From NCBI RefSeq assembly GCF_000687555.1, contig NZ_JHWJ01000010.1, positions 121,507-185,506 of the forward strand: DNA of 64,000 bases, in the 5' to 3' direction. Below the pieces are notes generated by a model, which worked only from the letters and a program-made list of their open reading frames with translations, had not been told where the DNA came from and did not search any database. The translations under genes and the position numbers were made by a program. This DNA comes from [Clostridium] aerotolerans DSM 5434 (GTDB lineage: Bacteria; Bacillota; Clostridia; Lachnospirales; Lachnospiraceae). Shown in pieces: positions 1-7,764 of this stretch; position 1 is the first letter of the stretch; the number at the start of each line of letters is the position of its first letter.

Positions 1-227
1 ATAAGACGCCGGTGGTGTCAAGCTTTATCGAGCTTGTGGGAAAGGTGGCTATTGCCATGTTCCTGGCTCCGGTATTAAACTATATGGGTATTATTGTGGC
101 AGAACCAATTGTGTGGATTTTAATGGTAATACCTTTGGCAGCAAAAATCAGAAAGATAGGAAAGGAGATTTATGATGGAAAACCAACAAGAGCTTGTAAC
201 CTTGGAAGAGATGCTCTCCTTCCGTGA
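1..227 (+). CDS. MATE-family efflux transporter, C-terminal end (partial)
   Basis: This is the last ~74 codons of a membrane protein whose start lies before the window. The readable part has two hydrophobic helices with a segment of the type SSFIELVGKVAIAMFLAP followed by EPIVWILM, which resembles the last helices of MATE (multidrug and toxin extrusion) Na+/H+-coupled exporters. The family call rests on this short tail only. The frame continues past the start of the next gene and stops at 225-227, so it overlaps citX by 56 bp. That is a long overlap and suggests co-transcription and perhaps translational coupling. The substrate cannot be judged. Confidence 0.6.
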   Translation, partial: KTPVVSSFIELVGKVAIAMFLAPVLNYMGIIVAEPIVWILMVIPLAAKIRKIGKEIYDGKPTRACNLGRDALLP

Positions 228-714
228 AGACAAAGTAAAGATGCAGGATGAGATGAGGGAAGCTCATAAAGAAGCTGTTATCGTGGCCCTGGGAATGAAC
301 ATACCTGGACCGAAGAAAAATTCCCCTGGTATCTTAGAAGCTTTTTTTGCAGGCGGACAAGCCATTAAGAATGCCTTAGACGCTCGTGAGCTTGTGCTGG
401 AAGGAGAACGGGAAGTGATAAAAAAAGAGGGTTGTTTAAAAATTTTTGCCGTAAAAAGCGATGACCCTGTTTTCATCAAACAAATGACAATTGATATAGA
501 AGAAACCCATCCTCTGGGAAGACTTTTTGATATGGATGTTTATGATAACAAAGGAAATGGCATCAGCAGAGAGCAGCTTGGTGCGCCGGCCAGAAGATGT
601 CTTTTATGCGGTCAGGATGCAAAGAGCTGCGGACGCAGCCGGAGCCATACAATAGACGAATTATATGCACGTGTCGAGGACATAATAAGCTCATGGCTGA
701 AAAAGGCACGTTAA
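172..714 (+). CDS. citX: CitX, apo-citrate lyase phosphoribosyl-dephospho-CoA transferase
   Basis: A 180-residue cytoplasmic protein. CitX transfers the 2'-(5''-triphosphoribosyl)-3'-dephospho-CoA prosthetic group onto the serine of the citrate lyase acyl carrier protein CitD. The C-terminal half carries the family hallmarks: HPLGRLFDMDV near residue 117 and the cysteine-rich block RRCLLCGQDAKSCGRSRSH near residue 142. The start has ATG ATG in tandem (172 or 175) with an AAAGGAG site just upstream, inside the end of the MATE gene. citD, its substrate protein, follows after about 175 bp with its own promoter region, so citX may be transcribed with the MATE gene and read through into citDEFG. 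Confidence 0.93.
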   Translation: MMENQQELVTLEEMLSFREDKVKMQDEMREAHKEAVIVALGMNIPGPKKNSPGILEAFFAGGQAIKNALDARELVLEGEREVIKKEGCLKIFAVKSDDPVFIKQMTIDIEETHPLGRLFDMDVYDNKGNGISREQLGAPARRCLLCGQDAKSCGRSRSHTIDELYARVEDIISSWLKKAR

Positions 715-808
715 ATCCGGATTCAGGATATATCTGGAAGAGGGTGCTGTGATATCAATGTTTTCAGATAAATACATTGATTTTACAGCGCTTTCTGCCT
801 TAATAAAT

Positions 809-852
809 TTTAAGATTCCTTTTCCCCCTATTTAAGATTCCATAATTATAAT
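809..852 (+). promoter_or_regulatory. Candidate activator site and -10 box for citDEFG
   Basis: Two perfect copies of TTTAAGATTCC (809-819 and 831-841) flank a third 11-mer starting TTTT (820-830), giving an 11-bp period. A good -10 box TATAAT lies at 847-852, and no -35 box is visible at the right distance. Tandem 11-bp repeats covering a poor -35 region are typical of promoters activated by OmpR/PhoP-type regulators. The same arrangement recurs before the citrate transporter. The upstream gap (715-808) also holds a weak hairpin (ATCAATG/CATTGAT). Confidence 0.5.
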
Positions 853-888
853 AAAATCATACGAAAAAAAAGGGAGGCTTTAAGCAAA

Positions 889-1188
889 ATGGAGATAACA
901 AAACCAGCTTTGGCAGGAACATTAGAATCCAGCGACTGTCAGGTAACCGTAGAGCCGGGCAATGGTAAAATCGATTTTGCGCTTGAAAGCGCAGTTATTA
1001 ACCAGTACGGGAACCAGATCCGTAAAGTGGTTATGGAGACTCTTAACAATATGGGAATTAACAATATAAAAATTGCCATTATTGACAAAGGAGCCCTGGA
1101 TTGTACCATTAAGGCACGAGTGGAGGGCGCGGTAAGCCGTGCTACAGACCATTTTGAGAATAATCTTTGGGGAGGCGCAGGAAAGTAA
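889..1188 (+). CDS. citD: Citrate lyase acyl carrier protein (gamma chain) CitD
   Basis: A 99-residue acyl carrier subunit of citrate lyase, which cleaves citrate to acetate and oxaloacetate. The N-terminal AGTLESSDCQV block contains the serine expected to carry the CoA-derived prosthetic group that CitX attaches. The length matches the family (about 95-100 residues). AAAGGGAGG precedes the ATG. The stop codon overlaps the citE start (TAATG), so the two genes are translationally coupled. It is first in the citDEFG operon. Confidence 0.95.
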   Translation: MEITKPALAGTLESSDCQVTVEPGNGKIDFALESAVINQYGNQIRKVVMETLNNMGINNIKIAIIDKGALDCTIKARVEGAVSRATDHFENNLWGGAGK

Positions 1189-2087
1189 TGAATCCGAATA
1201 AAAAACGGCTTAGAAGAAGCATGATGTTTTTAAATGCCCAGAAACCAGGTCTTGTAAAGGATCCGTATATTTATAAACCGGACTCCATCATGCTTGATTT
1301 AGAGGATGCAGTTGCAGAGAATCAGAAAGATGTAGCAAGATTCTCCTTATACCATGCGTTAAAGGAAATTGACTACAGAGGCTGCGAGCGTGTCGTTCGA
1401 ATCAATGGCCTTGATACCCCCTATTGGAAAGAAGATATCCGCTGTGCAGTTGCAGGCGGCTGTGACGCAATTCGTATTCCTAAGACAGAGACACCAGAAG
1501 AAGTTCGTATCGTTGAGGCAGAGATTCTTCAGGCAGAGAAAGACTTTAACATTCCGGAAGGAAGAACTCTTATCATTGCAGCTATCGAATCTGCCAGAGG
1601 TGTTATGAAGGCTCTTGATGTCTGCGAAGCAACTGACAGACTTTTCGGTATTGCTTTGTCCGGCGGAGATTATACCAAAGACTTACAGACACGTATTACA
1701 GGAACCGGCGTAGAGTTAATGGGTGCAAGACAGAGCATGATCATTGCAGCCAGAGCAGCAAAGGTTCAGTGTTTTGATACCGTATTCACCAACCTTGATG
1801 ATATGGAAGCATTCCGTAAAGAAGTTGAGACCATTCATTTGATGGGCTTTGATGGCAAATCCATCGTTAACCCACGTCAGATTCCGGTAGTACATGAGAT
1901 TTTCACCCCAACCCAGAAGGACATCATTTTTGCAGAAAAAGTTGTAAAAGAGATCGACGAGAAAAAGGAATTGGGCATTGGAGTATTTACCGTTGATGGA
2001 AAGATGATTGACATTGCGTTCTATGACGGAGCTAAGAGAACCATAGATCTGGCCAAGGCCTCCGGTGTGTATAAAGGAGATTTATAA
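1188..2087 (+). CDS. citE: Citrate lyase beta chain CitE (citryl-ACP lyase)
   Basis: A 299-residue HpcH/HpaI-type aldolase subunit that cleaves citryl-S-ACP into oxaloacetate and acetyl-S-ACP. Recognisable motifs are RRSMMFLNAQ near the N terminus, DSIMLDLEDAV, a VRINGLDTP segment and the IAAIESARGV and GGDYTKDL motifs of CitE. The ATG at 1188 overlaps the citD stop in TAATG and gives the usual family N terminus; an upstream in-frame start at 1167 would lie inside citD and was not used. citF follows after one base. Confidence 0.96.
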   Translation: MNPNKKRLRRSMMFLNAQKPGLVKDPYIYKPDSIMLDLEDAVAENQKDVARFSLYHALKEIDYRGCERVVRINGLDTPYWKEDIRCAVAGGCDAIRIPKTETPEEVRIVEAEILQAEKDFNIPEGRTLIIAAIESARGVMKALDVCEATDRLFGIALSGGDYTKDLQTRITGTGVELMGARQSMIIAARAAKVQCFDTVFTNLDDMEAFRKEVETIHLMGFDGKSIVNPRQIPVVHEIFTPTQKDIIFAEKVVKEIDEKKELGIGVFTVDGKMIDIAFYDGAKRTIDLAKASGVYKGDL

Positions 2088-2088
2088 G

Positions 2089-3651
2089 ATGATTAATGCA
2101 GTAGGCAGAGATATTCCAGAAGAAATCTTAGAAATAACAGGCAAACAACCCTTTATGGGAAACCATCATTTTGATGGATATGAATATAAAAAAGACGGCG
2201 CTGTTACAAAATGTGTCATTAATAGTGAAGGAAGCAAGCTGGTAAACAGCATTCGTGAAGTGCTTGAAAAGTGCAACATCAAAGATGGTATGACCTTTGG
2301 TTTCCATCACCACTTCAGAGAAGGTGACTATATCGTAAACATGGTTATGGAACAGGTTCATAACATGGGAATTAAGAATATCACCATCTGTGCAAGCTCT
2401 CTTGGAAAGGCTCACGATCCTTTATTACCTTTAATCGAAGACGGTACCATTACCAGCATTCAGTCTTCCGGTGTTAGAGGAAAGATTGGTCAGGCTATTT
2501 CTGAAGGCAAATTACAGGGGCTTGCAATCATGCGTTCTCACGGCGGCAGAGTTCGTGCTATCGAAACTGGCGAAGTAAGAATTGACGTTGCATTTATCGG
2601 AGCTCCTACCTGTGATGATTACGGCAACTGCCGTGGTATTGGCGGAAAGTCTGATTGTGGTGTTCTTTCCTATTCCATGGTTGATGCAGACCATGCAGAT
2701 AAGGTAGTCGCTATTACGGACTGTCTCGTTCCGTTCCCTAACTTCCCGGCTCATATCTCTATGACAAAGGTGGATTATGTAGTAGTTGTAGATGAAATCG
2801 GTAATCGGGATAAGATCGCAACAGGAGCAGCGAAGCCAACCAGCGACATGCGTAAGCTTATGATGGCTGATTACTGTACTGAATTTGTAGTGAATACACC
2901 TTACTTTAAAGATGGATTCTCTTATCAGACTGGTGTCGGCGGTGCCTCTATCGCATCTACCGTATCCCTTGCTAAGATCATGAAGGAAAGAAATATCCGC
3001 ATGCGTTTCGGCGTGGGTGGTCTTACAAAACCTATGTGTGATCTTTTGGAAAATGATCAGGTTGATGCACTTTTAGATACTCAGGACTTCGATTTAAGTG
3101 CGGTTGAGTCCGTAATTAATACGAGACACTACCGTATCAGTGCGGGCGAGTACGCAGATCCTTTCAACAAGGGCGCTGTTGTTAACAAGCTGGATTTCGT
3201 TATCCTTGCAGCCTTAGAAGTAGATGTTAACTTTAACTGTAACGTAGTTGTAGGTTCTGACGGTGTTGTTACCGGCGCTCAGGGCGGACATCCGGATACA
3301 GCAGCAGGAGCAAAATGTACCATCGTTATTTCTCCTCTGATCCAGGGAAGAATTCCTGCAATCTGTACCGACGTAACAACTGTTACAACACCGGGTGAGT
3401 CCATTGACGTAGTTGTTACTGATTATGGAATTGCAATCAACCCGAAAAGACAGGATTTAATCGAATGCATGAAAGATGTTAATCTTCCATTCAAGACCAT
3501 TGAAGAGCTGAGAGACATTGCTTACTCCATCGTTGGAGAGCCAGAGCGCGTTCAGTTTGATGATAAAGTGGTTGGAATCATCGAAGGCCGCGACGGTACT
3601 GTTATGGACGTTGTGCGTAAGATCAAAACGTTCGAATTTTCAGAGGAATAA
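2089..3651 (+). CDS. citF: Citrate lyase alpha chain CitF (citrate:acetyl-ACP transferase)
   Basis: A 520-residue CoA-transferase-type subunit that exchanges acetyl for citryl on the acyl carrier protein. The sequence contains the glycine-rich and ATSD-like blocks of CitF (HHHFREGDY, IRSHGGRVRAIETG, GAPTCDDYGNCRG, GAQGGHPDTAAGAKC). Its length fits the family. The ATG at 2089 follows AAAGGAGATTTATAAG, which overlaps the end of citE; an earlier in-frame start lies within citE. Together with CitD and CitE it forms the complete cytoplasmic lyase. Confidence 0.96.
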   Translation: MINAVGRDIPEEILEITGKQPFMGNHHFDGYEYKKDGAVTKCVINSEGSKLVNSIREVLEKCNIKDGMTFGFHHHFREGDYIVNMVMEQVHNMGIKNITICASSLGKAHDPLLPLIEDGTITSIQSSGVRGKIGQAISEGKLQGLAIMRSHGGRVRAIETGEVRIDVAFIGAPTCDDYGNCRGIGGKSDCGVLSYSMVDADHADKVVAITDCLVPFPNFPAHISMTKVDYVVVVDEIGNRDKIATGAAKPTSDMRKLMMADYCTEFVVNTPYFKDGFSYQTGVGGASIASTVSLAKIMKERNIRMRFGVGGLTKPMCDLLENDQVDALLDTQDFDLSAVESVINTRHYRISAGEYADPFNKGAVVNKLDFVILAALEVDVNFNCNVVVGSDGVVTGAQGGHPDTAAGAKCTIVISPLIQGRIPAICTDVTTVTTPGESIDVVVTDYGIAINPKRQDLIECMKDVNLPFKTIEELRDIAYSIVGEPERVQFDDKVVGIIEGRDGTVMDVVRKIKTFEFSEE

Positions 3652-3653
3652 AT

Positions 3654-4568
3654 ATGAAGCTTTTCTCCGAGACAAATATGGATAAAAAAGATATAAATGC
3701 CGAAAAAATCGGAGATGTGGCTTACCGGGCTCTGCTGGAGGAGGTCTATACCTCCCCCAAGCCTGGCCTGGTGGATTTATATTCCAATGGCGCTCATAAG
3801 GATATGGATGTATCCACCTTTGAGCGGAGTGCGGACGCTCTCAGACCGTTTTTTGCAGCCATGGCACAGGAAGGCATAAAGCATAAGGAGAGCCCTGATT
3901 TGATATTTTCAAATATCAGAGGGATTGGCCTTGATGCAGAAAAGGCCATGTACCGTGCAACTGCTGGAGTGAATACTCACAAGGGACTGATTTTTAATAT
4001 GGGAATACTCAGTGCGGCTGTGGGGGCTTGCATTGAGAGGGATAATACCGTAACTATGGACTCTCTGATGGAAATGGAGCAGGCTATGGTACGGGATACC
4101 TTATTAAAAGAAGTTCATGGGATGCGTGACTTCACCAGCAATGGAGAGAAAAATCTGCAAAAATACGGCACCATGGGTGCCAGAGGAGAAGCCATAAGCG
4201 GCTACCAGTCCATACGGTCCATTTCCCTTCCTGTGATGGCAGAGGGAATTTCGGAAGGCAGAGATTTTAATCTTGTTAAGCTTCAGACCTTATTTGCTCT
4301 GATGAGCCAGGTAGATGATTCTAATATCATCGCCAGGCATAACCCGGAGGTATTACATGAGGTTAAAGAATTGGCAAAGGAATTTCTTGCTTCTGGAGGG
4401 GCGTATCAGGAAGAGGCAGTTTCTATCCTGAAACGTATGGATAAGGATTTTATAGATAGAAATATCAGTGCAGGAGGCTGTGCGGATCTTCTGGCTGTCA
4501 CCATATTTCTGGCAGATCTGTTGTGGGACGGATCAAAGGAATTCTCGGAAGTTACGAGTTTGACATAA
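3654..4568 (+). CDS. citG: CitG, triphosphoribosyl-dephospho-CoA synthase
   Basis: A 304-residue enzyme that makes the prosthetic-group precursor of citrate lyase from ATP and dephospho-CoA, which CitX then transfers to CitD. Family motifs seen are SPKPGLVDLYSNGAHKDMD, the ATAGVNTHKG block and a QVDDSNI stretch. It starts 2 bp after citF, so it is in the same operon. A second in-frame ATG at 3678 is an alternative start. citC, the ligase that acetylates the prosthetic group, is not next to it and is not in the window. Confidence 0.94.
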   Translation: MKLFSETNMDKKDINAEKIGDVAYRALLEEVYTSPKPGLVDLYSNGAHKDMDVSTFERSADALRPFFAAMAQEGIKHKESPDLIFSNIRGIGLDAEKAMYRATAGVNTHKGLIFNMGILSAAVGACIERDNTVTMDSLMEMEQAMVRDTLLKEVHGMRDFTSNGEKNLQKYGTMGARGEAISGYQSIRSISLPVMAEGISEGRDFNLVKLQTLFALMSQVDDSNIIARHNPEVLHEVKELAKEFLASGGAYQEEAVSILKRMDKDFIDRNISAGGCADLLAVTIFLADLLWDGSKEFSEVTSLT

Positions 4569-4585
4569 AAAAAGGCCAGAGGCCT
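4566..4585 (-). terminator. Intrinsic terminator of the response-regulator gene
   Basis: Read on the minus strand, a short GC-rich stem (AGGCC / GGCCT, 3-nt loop) is followed by seven T residues directly after the regulator stop codon. It lies between the convergent citG and regulator genes; on the plus strand it lacks a T tract after the stem. Confidence 0.6.
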
Positions 4586-5270
4586 ATGGGATAAACCGGT
4601 ATCCTAGACCTCTGACTGTTACGATATGGGCCGGCTTTTGCCGGTCTTTTTCGATTTTACTGCGCAGACGGTTGATATATACCATAATGGCGTTATCGTC
4701 TATGGCAATGCTGTTTCCCCATACGTGCTCGTAAATCATATCCTTGGTAAAAACCTGATTGGGACGTTTGATAAATAAAAGCATCAAACTGCTTTCCTTG
4801 GAGGAAAGTACAATTTCTTCCCCGTTTTTATAGAACCGCATGGTGGAAGTGTTATAAGAGAAGGGGCCGCATTCAATCAGCTCTGAGCTGTCTAAAATCT
4901 GGTTTTTATTTCGGCGTATCAATGCCTTAACCTTAGCACCAAGAACCAATGGACGGAATGGCTTTGTAATATAATCGTCAGCACCCAGTGAAAGTCCATA
5001 GAGGGAGTCGTAATCTTCGTTTCTCCCGCTAACGATCATAACAGGGGTCTGGTCGCCCTGGCTGCGAATTCTCTTAATGACCTCAAAGCCTTCCATGTCC
5101 CCCAGCATAACATCCATAAGAATGATATCGTAGGAATGGTTTTTTAATAAATTTAAAGCAGCGAGGCCGCTGTCTGCAACAGTGGTTTCTAGATCATTGC
5201 TGTGCATGACTTTTTCCAGCAGCTTATAAACTGCCGGATCATCATCCACTATTAATACTTTATCAGACAT
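4584..5270 (-). CDS. OmpR/PhoB-family response regulator
   Basis: A 228-residue two-component regulator. The receiver domain (residues 1-115) has the acidic pair in VLIVDDD, the phosphoacceptor aspartate in IILMDVMLGDMEG, and the lysine in DYITKPF. A winged-helix DNA-binding domain (about residues 130-228) ends in IVTVRGLGYRFIP, typical of the OmpR class. The ATG at 5270 follows GGGGGA at good spacing; an in-frame TTG at 5282 would place the start inside that ribosome site. It is divergent from the histidine kinase at 5354 and convergent with citG, so it probably controls the citrate genes. Citrate systems more often use CitAB-type pairs, so this arrangement is unusual. Confidence 0.92.
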   Translation of the reverse strand: MSDKVLIVDDDPAVYKLLEKVMHSNDLETTVADSGLAALNLLKNHSYDIILMDVMLGDMEGFEVIKRIRSQGDQTPVMIVSGRNEDYDSLYGLSLGADDYITKPFRPLVLGAKVKALIRRNKNQILDSSELIECGPFSYNTSTMRFYKNGEEIVLSSKESSLMLLFIKRPNQVFTKDMIYEHVWGNSIAIDDNAIMVYINRLRSKIEKDRQKPAHIVTVRGLGYRFIP

Positions 5271-5353
5271 AGATTCCCCCAAAATTAAAATTTTTGTAGA
5301 AATATATCGAAATTACTCTAAAAATATTATAGTATTAACCTGGAGACAAGTCA

Positions 5354-7561
5354 ATGACGAAAAGACAAACGAAGGGAATATTGATGAACATTTTAATGGA
5401 AATTAAAAAAAGAAGAGCATTTATCATGTCTTTGGCCATGATTATTGTGCTCGGTATCTTTTCCTGCCTGGTGTTCAGCATATGGAAAGAATACAAAGAG
5501 GCAATAATTGACAATCAGAAAAAGCAGATGCTTTTAACTACCCAGAGTATGGGGGATAATTTAAGAGCATTTATTGAAGGATATCAGGCTGATGTCAATT
5601 CGCTTTGTGCCATGGAGGAAGAAAAATACAAAAAAACAGGGGAAAAGACCTGGTCCGTTCTGGAGGAGTATGTCAATTATCATACCCGTTATGTCTACGA
5701 TGCTATTTTAGAAGATAAGGACGGCAATCTCTTAAAAAGTATTCACGGCTTCGGTATCGTGGATACGTATTCAGTCACAGAGATTGATGAGGACACCAGC
5801 TTTCGGCAGTGCAGGCTGGAAAACGGCGAGATCTATCTGGTGGTGAAAAAGGAAATTGAGGATGGCAAATCCGTATCTATTTTAATTAACACCAAAAGCT
5901 ACAACGATACCCTGGTATCTAATATACGCCTTGGCACCAATGGATATGTGCTCATTAAGGATTCCGAGGGTACAATACTGACACACCCTCAAAGAAGCCA
6001 ATGGGGGATTAATGTAATAACCGGCAGACAGGTCATGTTCCCCGATGCAGATTTAACCAGTCTGCAACAGATGATAGACAGGCAGAATCGGGGAGAGACT
6101 GGAGTCGCGGAATATTATTCTTACTGGTGGGCAGACCCTGGGGTTCCGGAGGTCAAAAAAATCAGTGCATTCTGTCCCGTGTATATTGGGAAGGGATTCC
6201 TGGTCATGAGTGCGGTCATTGATTATAATGATATTTATATCCCTGTGGCCGCAGGATTTTTCAAGCTGGGACTTGTTTCTGTTGGCATTGTGGCCGTGGT
6301 TCTTGGAATGGTATTTTACATCGGAGCTTTATGGCTTCAAAAGAGAAAGGACCGGGAAGAAATTACCTATCTGCTGGATCTTAATAACATATTGGAAGAG
6401 ATGCATCAAAGTGAGGAGACCATTGCGCACCAGCAAAGACTGCAGATCATGGGAACCATGACCGGAGGAATCGCGCATGAATTTAACAATCTCCTGACAC
6501 CGATTATGGGATATGCAGAGCTTCTGATGCTGGAGCTTGACGAAACCTCTGATGGCTATGAGAATGCCATGGAAATATATGAGGCATCATCAAAGGCGAA
6601 GGAAATTATACAACAGATATCTTCTCTCAGCAGAAAAAACATGGAGACGGCATATAAAACGGTAAATGCAGGCAAGGTTCTTAAAAGGGCCGCCAAGATG
6701 GTGACCTCTGTCTGTCCGCCCAATGTAAAGGTAGAAGAGGATATCAAGCTTGACGAGGAGTGCTTCCTTGGCAATGAAACACAGATCAATCAGGTGATTT
6801 TAAATATCTGTGTGAACGCCATCCATGCCATCGGCCACAAGGAAGGTAAGATTTTTATTAAATCTCAAATTGTTATGCCTTATGAATTAGAGCAGTATAA
6901 ACAGTCCTCTGTATCCGGGGAATGGGATTCCTATATCCGCATCAGTATTTTTGACAATGGGGAAGGAATGAGTGAGGAGATATTAAAGCAGATCTTTGAT
7001 CCTTTCTTTACCACCAAGAAAAATGGAGTAGGAACAGGACTGGGATTATCCTTAGTAGAACAGATCATTCATTCCCATAAGGGCCATATCTTTGCAGAGA
7101 GCAGTGTTGGCGTAGGAAGTATATTCCATATCTTTTTACCGGTCAATGAACAAAAGGAACACGAAGGGAATCCGACGGTAGAAGGAGACCGGGACGGAGA
7201 TTTAAGGCTGCTTATTATTGATGACAATCCAAAAGTACTGAAACTTCTGGAGAAAAACTTCAGCAAGCTTAAAGTGACCATCTTCTCATGTATGAATTTT
7301 GAAGAAGCCAGGAAAACTTTAAAGGAGCAGGAGGTGGACGCTGTCATCAGTGAACAGTATGTGGAAGGAAAGAGCGGTGCTAATTTCTGCATGTCCTTAA
7401 AAGGAACCTACCCAGGACTGATTCGTATTATCATGGCGGACCGGGTGACCAAGGAAATTGTGGAAGCCAAGCGGCGAAAAATCATCGATGATTATATCGA
7501 TAAACCAGTTTCTGACTCCGCAATATTAAAAGCAGTTAAGAACTGTATAGAAAAAATGTAG
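5354..7561 (+). CDS. Cache-domain sensor histidine kinase with degenerate C-terminal receiver
   Basis: A 735-residue membrane kinase. TM1 is near residues 25-45 and TM2 near 298-325, enclosing a ~250-residue extracytoplasmic region that resembles a dCache sensor (contains GTNGYVLIKDSEGTILTHP). The cytoplasmic part has an NtrB-like HisKA block with His375 in GGIAHEFNN, then an HATPase domain (DNGEGM, GTGLGLSLV). A receiver-like domain occupies about 619-735. It keeps the acidic pair (IIDDNP) and Lys717, but the phosphoacceptor position is Glu667 (VISEQ) and the conserved Thr/Ser is Met. It is divergent from the response regulator with a 70-bp gap. Citrate or a related acid is the likely ligand, by context only. 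A second ATG at 5384 is possible as the start. Confidence 0.88.
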   Translation: MTKRQTKGILMNILMEIKKRRAFIMSLAMIIVLGIFSCLVFSIWKEYKEAIIDNQKKQMLLTTQSMGDNLRAFIEGYQADVNSLCAMEEEKYKKTGEKTWSVLEEYVNYHTRYVYDAILEDKDGNLLKSIHGFGIVDTYSVTEIDEDTSFRQCRLENGEIYLVVKKEIEDGKSVSILINTKSYNDTLVSNIRLGTNGYVLIKDSEGTILTHPQRSQWGINVITGRQVMFPDADLTSLQQMIDRQNRGETGVAEYYSYWWADPGVPEVKKISAFCPVYIGKGFLVMSAVIDYNDIYIPVAAGFFKLGLVSVGIVAVVLGMVFYIGALWLQKRKDREEITYLLDLNNILEEMHQSEETIAHQQRLQIMGTMTGGIAHEFNNLLTPIMGYAELLMLELDETSDGYENAMEIYEASSKAKEIIQQISSLSRKNMETAYKTVNAGKVLKRAAKMVTSVCPPNVKVEEDIKLDEECFLGNETQINQVILNICVNAIHAIGHKEGKIFIKSQIVMPYELEQYKQSSVSGEWDSYIRISIFDNGEGMSEEILKQIFDPFFTTKKNGVGTGLGLSLVEQIIHSHKGHIFAESSVGVGSIFHIFLPVNEQKEHEGNPTVEGDRDGDLRLLIIDDNPKVLKLLEKNFSKLKVTIFSCMNFEEARKTLKEQEVDAVISEQYVEGKSGANFCMSLKGTYPGLIRIIMADRVTKEIVEAKRRKIIDDYIDKPVSDSAILKAVKNCIEKM

Positions 7562-7630
7562 AATGATTTGAAAAAAAAGGGAAAGCAAGATGCAATTATA
7601 ACAAAAATTTTCTGGATTACTTGGTATTTA

Positions 7631-7660
7631 TTGACAAAATCCAATGGTACAAGGTATAGT
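7631..7660 (+). promoter_or_regulatory. Promoter of the P-type ATPase gene
   Basis: TTGACA (7631-7636) and TATAGT (7655-7660) are separated by 18 bp, a good sigma-A promoter about 105 bp before the ATPase ATG. The leader between them and the gene contains an inverted repeat (CCGAAGC/GCTTCGG, with an inner TTTTC/GAAAA stem) without a following T tract, so it is a structured leader and not an obvious terminator. Confidence 0.7.
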
Positions 7661-7764
7661 AAAAGAGGCTTATCCTACCGAAGCATTTTCTATGAAAAGA
7701 GAAGGCTTCGGGAAAGAAAGCCGGATTAGCATTAAATCAAAAATAGTTCTTATAGGAGAAAGAA

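Noticed and set aside
5271..5353. Copy of the TTTAAG repeat in the divergent regulator-kinase gap
   Set aside because: No TTTAAG or CTTAAA occurs there, so autoregulation through that motif is not supported.
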